The notes below the pieces were generated by a model that ran no database searches, was not told the origin of the DNA, and saw only the letters and a list, made by a program, of their open reading frames with translations. This document shows positions 56,296-64,000 of a DNA stretch of 64,000 nucleotides, piece by piece (the stretch's first letter is position 1; each line of letters starts with the position of its first letter). Where the stretch lies: contig JBHGNT010000006.1 in NCBI GenBank assembly GCA_043228905.1, positions 17,794,001-17,858,000 of the forward strand, in the 5' to 3' direction. The stretch comes from Azolla caroliniana (taxonomy: Eukaryota > Polypodiophyta). The position numbers and the translations under genes are program-made.

Positions 56296-56756
56296 TGTAA
56301 AGAGTAGCGCGTGGAAGCTTATACACGAAACTAGCTTCATGGGATAGTAAGAGAGAGTACGGACAGGTTTTATAGAAGCTTCAAAACAAAGAATACACAA
56401 GAGAGACAAAGAGAGCAGAATAGCATAAAACTAAATTAAAAAATAATAACACTCTAAACATACAAATGTCCTACATAACACTTTTTATACAAGTCCTTAA
56501 AGGAGTGACAGAAGTACTTACATGTACTTCAATGATCATATGAGCGACTGACACTGACTCCTAGAAATATGCCTATGTACTAGGCTAGGATCTTAGGACT
56601 CTAACGACTTACCGATTACAACCCGATTCGTCTCTCCGATACGACTCTTGGTTCCGGATATCGATACAGATAGCTATCCGGTTCTCCGTTCCGAATATCG
56701 ATCATGTTCCGGCTTATTTAGCTGATTCGGATTCGATTGAGCTTGTCTACTCAACA
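56296..56756 (-). repeat. 3' LTR of copia H
   Basis: In minus orientation it starts TGTTGAGTAGACAAGC, preceded by the purine tract GAGCTTGAGGGGGAG. It ends ...CTCTTTACA. The first bases on the other side match the LTR fragment at 59779. Confidence 0.85.
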
Positions 56757-58560
56757 CTCCCCCTCAAGCTCAACTTGAGGTTGGATTGCCGAGTGAGTGT
56801 TTGCTGAACCTTGCATCCGGCTTCTCCAGGCGTCTTCCCGCCTTGCTCACACTCCTCAACCCGTCTGATTCCTCTTTCCATGACCCGTTTGATCCAGCGC
56901 ACCTCGACCTTGACTTTGCCACTATCGCTGCTTGTTCTGACTTGTTCGGATGTGCTGACTTCTTCAGTTGACTCATCTTCCTTTTTCTTCTTGTCTCCCC
57001 CTGTCTCTTCGGCTCTTTGTCCGGTGCCAATGCCTATTTTCCTAGTTCCCGTTGCAATTTCCTCCTTTCTCCCCCTCAACTACGGCATGTCGAGATGCTG
57101 AAGACCAAGCATCTCCGAAAAATGTTGCAACTTGTCGATTCCAAAGGCCTTGGTGAAGATGTCGACAACTTGCTGATCCGTCCGGACATACCGCGATCAA
57201 TAGAGCCACAATCAGCTGCTTTTTGATAGTCCATGCAACAGTTGCACTACCAAGAGACAACGAAAAACCGGAAGTGGACCAACGATCCGACGCATCTCCG
57301 GCCTAGTCGGCATCCGTATACCCGACTAGCTTTTCGGTTATACTGTGTTGGTATAACAGTCCCTTGTCCTTAATGCCACTAACATACCAGAGTATCCCGT
57401 GCATGCACTAAAGGTGCTCCACGGTTGGCTTCTACATGAATTGACTTATCACCTCGACCGAATAGCTAATATTGGGTCAGGTAATTGTTGACGTACCCAG
57501 CGCTCGGCCACAACCGAGAAATAGGATCAAATCACAGAAAACAAGAAAACACGAAATGCTCCAAGACTACAGAGAGAAGAGTGCACAGGATATTTTACGT
57601 GGAAAACCCTAAATGGGAAAAACCACGGGAGTCCTCAAACTCCAACTCACACTATACACAGAGATGTACAATGGTGAAGCTTCAAGGCAACAACCTTGAG
57701 CTCACTGTCTTCGCCACAGGCGGCGGCAATACACAGAGGCAACGACCTCTTCGTCTCTCTCTCTCTCTCTCTCTCTCGGCTGCTCTCTTCACTCTCTCTA
57801 AGTGGAAAAACAGAAAAATGAGTAGCAACCTAAAACTGTTTGCCCTAAGTCATATTTATACACATATGACTTTCAGGCTATTTACAAATATAGCCACAAG
57901 GGCCCTTGGCAAACATATTCACAAATATGTCCCCGCATCCGGATCTCTCTCCGGGTACATACATCATCCGGCTCCGTAGCCGGGGTCTTCGTCATCCGGT
58001 TCCGTAGCCGGGTCTTCATCATCCGGCTCCGTAGCCGGGTACTCTTCATCCGGCTTCATGCCAGGTACTCTTCATCCGGCTTCATGCCGGGTACTCTTCA
58101 TCCTCCGGTTCCGTAACCGCAACCGGGCTTGCCTTCATTCATCTCCGGACATCCCATCCGGAGGGACCGTAAATCCCAACAATTGTTAAGTATATAAGGC
58201 TCCCAACGATTTGTCAGAACCGTTTCTTGTTACAAGTTGGTCCGAAGTCGGGACGAAGCTTTAGGTTCCATTCTAGGGGTGTGGAGGCTGGTCGACAATC
58301 CATCATGCCGAACTTGTACAACATATTCAACACATAACGTCTTTGGGACAACAATATGTTGTCGAGGGTGAGGATCACTTCGATCCCAAGGAAGTAATGA
58401 AGGTTCCCCAAGTCCTTCATTTCAAATGCGTCCGACATCTGGGACTTCACTCAGCCGATTTCAGCAAGTCCGGGACTTGTTGAGTCGGCACACTACTGAC
58501 TTGTTCATCTCTAACTGAAATACAGGGGGTTGGATCATGTAGACTTGTTCTTCATGATCA
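56757..58560 (-). pseudogene. RT fragments and RNase H of copia H (with solo LTR inside)
   Basis: The minus strand shows MKDLGNLHYFLGIEVI, NMLYKFGMMDCRPASTPLEW, then beyond the solo LTR RNase H pieces (LVGYTDAD, STSGFSLSLGSATVAWTIKK). The RT core from KSLYGLKQAP to the YVDD box is deleted between about 58445 and 58500. Frameshifts and stops are frequent. Confidence 0.85.
57489..58181 (-). repeat. Solo LTR of the E family inside copia H
   Basis: In minus orientation it starts TGTTGGGATTTACGGTCCCTCC and ends GGTACGTCA, with a perfect duplication ATTGT (57484-57488, 58182-58186). It carries at least four diverged copies of the GCCGGATGA-type unit (57965-58130), more than any other LTR of the family here, and the TATA-like GTATAAATATGAC. 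Confidence 0.92.
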
Positions 58561-59686
58561 CCCTGAAGAAACACATTCTTCACGTCCATTTGGTGAAGAT
58601 GCCATCCCCTTACCGCAGCAACTGCCAGCACCACACAAACCGTCGTTGGATTGTCGTCTCCAGTTTCGACAACTCTTGGTTGGTCTAGCTTTTCCAAAAA
58701 CGAGAACCACTCTTCGTGGTTCTTCATGTGGTTAGATGCTCCGGAGTCAACGTACCACAGTTCCTCTGATCCGGAAGTGGTCATCTTCATCGAGTTCGCT
58801 TTGTCCTTCATCACAAAGGACGACCCTTTTCTGATCTTTCCGGTTCCGGATCCTTCCAATCCTTTTGCGTAGTGCAAGCTTTGTCGGTTCCCTTGTCCGG
58901 CCTTACCGGATTCGTATTTATCCGAATCGGTGCTCTTCTTCCAGCACTCGCTTTCCTGGTGGCCCTTCTTGCCACAGTACTAGCATTTCGTGTCGGTCTT
59001 TCCTTGCCGGTTTCCGGCGCCGCTTTTACTCCCCCTGCTAGTGGAGGCTCTGGAACGGCTGTCGGCACCATCTCTATGCCTCCGATTCTGCTCTTGCCAG
59101 CCATTGCTATTGCGTGCCGACCCACCTTGTCCCCCACGCCCAGGGGCCGATCTGCCTTTGTGTACATCATCCGATTGTTCGATTGAGTGGTCCTTGACCT
59201 GCTCACATGGTTTTCTTCGACCATGAGCATCGATTGCAGGTCGAAGAAGGACAGTGGCTTCTCTCAGATGCAAATTGCCGTCCGGATTGGCCCGTACCAT
59301 TGTGCTAGACCACCGAGGCAGATCTGCATGTCCCATTGTTAGATATTGTTGAGCTCTTGCCGGAGCTGCAACTTTCGAGCCATGGTACTTGCGGCGAAAA
59401 TCTTCCAAAGATTTTCCCATGCCTCCTTCGGTGACATTGTGTCTCTAATGTAGCCGAGCATCTAGATGTGCACAGAGGACGCGAGGTAGTACAACACTCT
59501 GCTCGCTCCTTGCTCCCATACCGGGAAGTCCTTGTGTGCTAAATCCGGCGTTGCTTCATTTGCTCCTTCCATGTAGCTCCAGTATTCGTTCCCTAGCAGA
59601 TACTGTTGCATTTTATACGACTAGGACGTATAGTTGCTCCGGTTGAGGTTTTCTGTAGGAAGCGAGCTCGCCATGCTTTTGTCCAT
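58561..59686 (-). pseudogene. gag and protease of copia H fused to mid-RT
   Basis: From ATG 59686 (MDKSMASSLPTENLNRSNY) the gag motifs SYKMQQYLLG and ARKLQLRQELNNI are seen, with a short deletion after the latter. There is a zinc-knuckle trace near 58985, then the protease motif LWYVDSGASNHMKNH. The protease is followed without integrase by RT sequence (GWHLHQMDVKNVFLQGDHEE). Stops near 59632, 59464, 59342 and 59273 interrupt it. Confidence 0.88.
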
Positions 59687-59778
59687 ATCTTTCTTCTATT
59701 CTTTACGATGATTAGTGTTTGTTTGTTTTGAGCAGTTGTTGGTAGCAGAGGTTCTTAACCCTCGCACTCTGATACCAT

Positions 59779-59834
59779 GTACAGGGTAGCGTGCAGAAGC
59801 TTATAGACGAAACCGGCTTCACCGAATAGTAAGA
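59779..59834 (-). repeat. Fragment of the 5' LTR of copia H
   Basis: TGTACAGGGTAGCGTGCAGAAG matches the inner end of the left LTR. It is preceded on the minus-strand side by the primer-binding site TGGTATCAGAGTGCG (59764-59778). It breaks off at the (AAAG)n tail of the LINE. Confidence 0.8.
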
Positions 59835-60034
59835 AAGAAAGAAAGAAAGATGTATTAACGTCTTCTAAGGCCAAATTTGGCCCATGAGACAATTGGTTTA
59901 CAACAATAGAGTATTTATCCAGTCATCATAACTAAAAATAAAATTAAGTAAAAAAAATAGAACTTAAACTAAAAGAGTTCTAGTAGTGTACAATATGTAG
60001 TATACTCGAAAGTGACTATACACTAAGCCTAATT

Positions 60035-63000
60035 TTATTTCCACCCAAGCCTCTCGAAAAGAAGTGGGGGGTCAAAGGGTCTTGATGTGGGTTCCAATGT
60101 AGAGAGTGCCCTAGCCATGGCTTCTAGGCGGTGTAGCTCACGTTCCCGTATTTTCAATATTGCTTCCACATCACGTTGAGTTGCTTTGAAATCCGGAACC
60201 CGAGGACGTCTGGTTCTTCTCTGGTTTTCTGCCTCATCAATGGAAAGGCCGAGTGGTGCAAGTGTGTCGGCATTCGTTGTCTCCTCAGGTTCCTGAAAAA
60301 CTGCATTTGTTACATGTTCGTGATCATTAGCAACATTATTGTCAACATTTTGTAATTTATTCTCTCTGTGTTGTTTTAGCTCTAGAATGTATTTGCCTAA
60401 TTTCTTTATATCTAGAGTATCTAATAGTTTGGGGAGGGTGGGAGACGGACCAAGTATGTCTTGGTATTTTGCCCTTATCTCGGCATAGGTTGGACACTTG
60501 CATGTAAAGTGGTACTCATCCTCTATCTCTATGTGACATAACCTACATATCCTTTCCTCCCTAGGGACTCCATTAGTACGGCCATTTTCAATCTCAAGTT
60601 GGTGAGATGATATTCTAAGTTGTCCAATGGCAACCCTTAGTGCATGTGGTAAGAATACATCTAGATATTTTGGCCGCGTGATAAAACCTAACTCAGAGAA
60701 GTGCATGAAGTGTTTCTTATAGTACGACATTTTAGATGGGAGTGGCTTTAGTGGGGTGATCCATTTACACCGAGTGTAAATTTGCCATATTTCTTGGCGT
60801 ATTACTTTATTGCGGTTCTCATGAGAGATTAAGGTGTTATCACTCGTGTGGTTGTACCTAAGGGGAGGTAGGTTATTAATGTCTAGACCATTCGCAAGAA
60901 GCCAAGTCACCATCATGCCATACCATGAGCTAGTATAGCCGGACTCATACAATGATCGAGAGGCCTTAAAGGCTTGATGAGATATTCTATCATGTGGTTG
61001 GCTATGTATCCTATCAATAAAGACTACAAGTTGAAAAAGTGCCTCTACTAGCATTGGGGGTAACGTGAACTCGGCCCTAATAATGTCATGTGGTACAGTC
61101 GATTTGCTTCGGAGTTGGCGTGATAGCATCATCACCAATGGTCTCTCTAATTGCGTCCACATGAAGGATGGTAATCCTGGAGCCCAAACCGCTGATGCAT
61201 ACATGAGGGAGGGGGTCACTAATGAGTCAAAGAGCCACCCTTTAGTCCGTGACTCTTGAAAGTGTGCTTGGTGGCATTGTCTCTCTAGGAGTGAGAGGGA
61301 TGCATGTCCTCTTGTGAGTCTATCCTTCGCTGCCTGTGTCATCGAAAATTTACCTAAGCGGGCACTAAAAGTGACTCCGAGATATACGTACGATCCAACC
61401 ACCTCGACTGGGCTATGGGAGATAGTTAGGTGACACTTAGCTCTAACTTGGGCCGATGTGTGGAAGATAAGGACTTTCGTTTTCCCTAGATTCACTACCA
61501 ATCCTCGTTGTACACAAAAGTCATCTAAGGCATTGAGGTGCCTCTGTAGGTTGTGTTCGGATTCAGAGAGCAAAACTATGTCATCCGCATAGAGCAAGAT
61601 ACGAACCTGCGTATCCCCAAGGACCACTCCGGTGCCTCCCTCACGAGCAATAAAATCTGTGATCTCATCAATGTAGATCCCAAAAAGCGTCGGTGATAGG
61701 GGGCAACCTTGTTTTACACCAATAGTGCTAGTGAAACGATTGGATAGGCCACCTGGGCATCGGACACACCCAGACACTTGTTCATATAGTGCGTAGATGG
61801 CCCATACCATATCATCTGGTATCCTCAAGCTTTTAAGTCTATCAGACAACCGATCTCTAGGGACTGTGTCAAAGGCTTTGCGGAAGTCCACAAAACAACA
61901 ATATAATCTCTTCTTGCGAGCCCTAGTTTGGTCAATTAGGCATCTAAGTGTGAAGATGTGATCAATAGTGGAGAAGGCTCGTCTAAAGCCAGCTTGTTTA
62001 GGTGCACGAAGGTTTAGGGTCTCCATGTAGTCGCTAAGCTCTGCTTCCATTACTGCACCATATAACTTAGCAAGGGTATGGCCTATCATAATGGTCCTAT
62101 ATGTATTTGGGTCCATGGGGTGCCCCCCTTTATGTATGGGGATCACTGTATTCATAGTCCACTGTGGTGGAAAACCCTCTGCAAGGGCACGATTGAAGAT
62201 TAGAGTTAGCAAGGGAGCTAGGCACTCTCTCGCATATATAATGTGTTCTGCTCGCAATCTTGTGTGGTCCATGGACTTCCTATGTTGTAATTTCTTTATG
62301 ACCTTCATGACCCTAGAGGTCGTGAAAAGTGTCCCCGTGGTAGGCCGGGGTGTGGAAGGCATTGGAAAAGGTGGTTGGTTTGGGATTTGGTAAAGTCTCT
62401 CTGTATATGTGTGCCAAGTTTCAGGATCTTCGATGGTTGTTTGTGGTCTTGGCTCCTGTAGTCTCTTCCATGCCGTGGCGCAATCGCTACTCATGAGCAT
62501 ATGGTAGAGTTCCCAGTATTGGGATGCCTCCCACGCTTGTCTCTTACGACGTGTCATCTTACGCATTTCTTTGCGAGCTTGTGTGGAGGTAATACTACCA
62601 TTGAGTTGCGATACTGTAAGTTGTCTATGTAGGTCCCTACAATCCTCGTCATACCATTTATTTTGTGGCATTGATCCTGATCTACCTTGATTTGAGTGTT
62701 TTGTATATGGGAAACTGCTAGCTGCTGCGGAGTGAAGGATGTGTGTGAGTTTTGTATTAAGGCTTTCTAACGGTAGAGAGGGATCAATGGAGGGGAGATG
62801 GGCCTGAACATGTTGAGAGTATATGTCAGAGAGCTCATGTGTGAAATGTATTGTGGTGTGATGGCATGGTTGACTAGACTTGGTGACCTTAGAGATATCA
62901 CATTTTAGCTCGAAGTATAAGAAGCTATGGTCTGCGCCAATAGGGCATGGGGCCACTTGGAAGGAGTTAATCATGTGGGTAGCTTCCGGGCGTCCTATTA

Positions 63001-63736
63001 GATAGTCAACTGTGCTTTCCCCTCCTCCATGTGGGAAACATGTGAGCTCTTCCGAGCCCGGCCACTTAGCTAAACCATTATATATGACCATCTGGTGCCG
63101 ACTGCCAAGTTCGAGCAGATGATGGCCAAAGCTCGTGGCGTCCGCACCTTGATCCTTTGATCTACATGTGGTACCTATGTCTAAAGGATCAACATTTACC
63201 ATTTCTAGGTTTCTATTCATCTGAAATACTGTGCATTGTCGGGATTGGGTTCTCGCATTGAAGTCTCCTACAAGAAATACTTCTCCTTGGGAAGAATATC
63301 GGATTATGTCATCCGATAGGGGTTCGTATGGAGAAGGCCCATGTGGCATTCCTTCATCGACTAATCTCGTCAAGCCACTAATATTATAACGGGATCCTTT
63401 TGGGGGAAAGTAACAAATGGCGAAAAATACTACATGGTCTTTGCTTATGGAGACTTTCACCCACATAAAACGAGCTTCTGGGTCTATCTTCATTATTTCT
63501 ATCCTATTATGTAGCTCTCTACGAAATAGTATCGCGACACCTCCAGATCCCCTAGTAGTGTGTCGACGTGAGGTTTGTCTAAAAGCGGACTCCCAACGGA
63601 ATCCTTCGACCCGTGGGAGTCCTCTATTTGGGCTCTGATGTGTTTCTACCAAGAAAAGTATATCAGATACCTTTAGTATCTCCTTTAGGCGGTCGGGGTG
63701 TGCCTAGAGTGCGCCATTACAATTCCATAGGGTCAT
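60035..63736 (-). pseudogene. LINE ORF2: endonuclease and reverse transcriptase, one stop
   Basis: From ATG 63736 (MTLWNCNGAL) the frame has a single TAG at 63704-63706 and then 1205+ uninterrupted codons. The endonuclease shows ILFLVETHQSPN, FLVGDFNARTQS and GADHSFLYFEL. The RT has LYCCFVDFRKAFDTVPRDRL, GVKQGCPLSPTLFGIYIDE and the catalytic LLYADDIVLLSES. Near the C-terminus lies a Cys-His motif (CRLCHIEIEDEYHFTCKCP). The product would nick DNA and copy the element RNA onto the target. The long open frame suggests a recent insertion; the stop lies where CAG would fit, so this copy is probably just inactivated. Confidence 0.92.
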
Positions 63737-63772
63737 CCTAAGTGCATTTTCTGTCACATGGGCCACACGCCG

Positions 63773-64000
63773 TCAGTTAGTAGTGCGATCATTTATGATC
63801 ACTCGCCCGTCTCGGTAAAAGGCGCGATGGCCTTCTTTACGAGCTTGCATAACTCGTGGCATACAACTCTTGCGATGCTCAATTTGCATATTAGTGAGGT
63901 CTTCATCGAGATAGATGGGGTCCCCATCCATTCCTCGAAGGATTGGTCTCTTCTTAAAGAAAGTGATTCTAGAGTCTAAGTCTTTGAATTGAAGGACTAA
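63773..64000 (-). CDS. C-terminal end of LINE ORF1 (partial)
   Basis: About 75 codons are open to the window edge and end with TGA at 63773, 37 bp before the ORF2 start. The sequence (KKRPILRGMDGDPIYLDEDL, CMPRVMQARKEGHRAFYRDG) has the DEDLT..Q...R and AR..G....YR.GR.I pattern of the C-terminal domain of LINE ORF1 RNA-binding proteins. The start is outside the window. Confidence 0.7.
   Translation of the reverse strand, partial: LVLQFKDLDSRITFFKKRPILRGMDGDPIYLDEDLTNMQIEHRKSCMPRVMQARKEGHRAFYRDGRVIINDRTTN

Larger units (their letters stand above)
56296..59834 (-). mobile_element. copia element H, internally deleted, minus strand
   Basis: The left LTR (56296-56756) is complete; the right LTR (59779-59834) is cut after about 55 bp by the LINE. 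On the minus strand gag and protease are followed directly by the middle of RT, with integrase missing. A further RT segment is missing, then RT end and RNase H follow. A solo LTR is inserted near the RT/RNase H junction. It belongs to the B/C/J lineage. Confidence 0.9.
59835..64000 (-). mobile_element. LINE (non-LTR retrotransposon), 5' part outside the window
   Basis: The minus strand holds the end of an ORF1 and a complete ORF2 with endonuclease, reverse transcriptase and a C-terminal zinc motif. A 3' untranslated region ends in a (TTTC)n tail (59831-59850), where the H LTR is broken. This simple-repeat tail replaces poly(A). The clade is undetermined: it has an apurinic-type endonuclease and no RNase H. 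Confidence 0.92.

Overview
The window looks like nuclear DNA of a land plant with a large, repeat-filled genome. The evidence is plant-type Ty1/copia and Ty3/gypsy LTR retrotransposons, primer-binding sites complementary to initiator-Met tRNA, tRNA-derived SINE-like sequence, and one spliced host gene whose promoter carries a telo-box. The exact group cannot be proved from the sequence. The mixture of gypsy types, a DUF7869-like transposase and a ParB/DNA-methylase relic makes me lean to a fern, lycophyte or other non-seed plant (inference).

Layout. 1-8.8 kb: a Ty3/gypsy element without its 5' LTR, carrying a roughly 1000-codon extra ORF after pol. 8.8-19.0 kb: a minus-strand copia element (A) split by a solo LTR and by a complete copia element (B, 10.07-17.16 kb, TSD AAATA). 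B itself holds a 1.3-kb element with terminal inverted repeats and a tRNA-like core (F, copy 1). 19.0-21.3 kb: a decayed transposase gene (copy 1). 24.56-27.96 kb, minus strand: the only clearly intact host gene, a six-exon, 219-residue FtsJ/RrmJ-type rRNA 2'-O-methyltransferase. 28.1-30.5 kb: a gypsy relic. 31.14-48.80 kb: copia element C (minus). C was split by F copy 2, which was in turn split by copia E, and separately by copia D, which was in turn split by a solo LTR. 48.8-53.8 kb: pieces of a second copy of the transposase gene (minus), broken by a solo LTR, a truncated copia (J) and a chromovirus fragment (K). 53.98-56.21 kb: a spliced but decayed gene for a ParB-like domain joined to a beta-class amino-methyltransferase, starting about 190 bp from the transposase and pointing away from it. 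56.3-59.8 kb: a deletion-derivative copia (H) with a solo LTR inside. 59.8-64.0 kb: a nearly intact LINE (minus).

Most interesting: the divergent transposase / ParB-methyltransferase pair around 53.5-56.2 kb. I read it as the remains of a DNA transposon that carried its own DNA methylase. Both genes are broken here, so this is a fossil and not a working system.

How things relate: nearly all other coding capacity is retrotransposon gag-pol, and almost every copy is interrupted. Where a paralogue in the window can be compared, several stops are CAG to TAG changes, the pattern expected from deamination of methylated cytosine. Copia elements B, C, H and J form one lineage; A, D and E form another.
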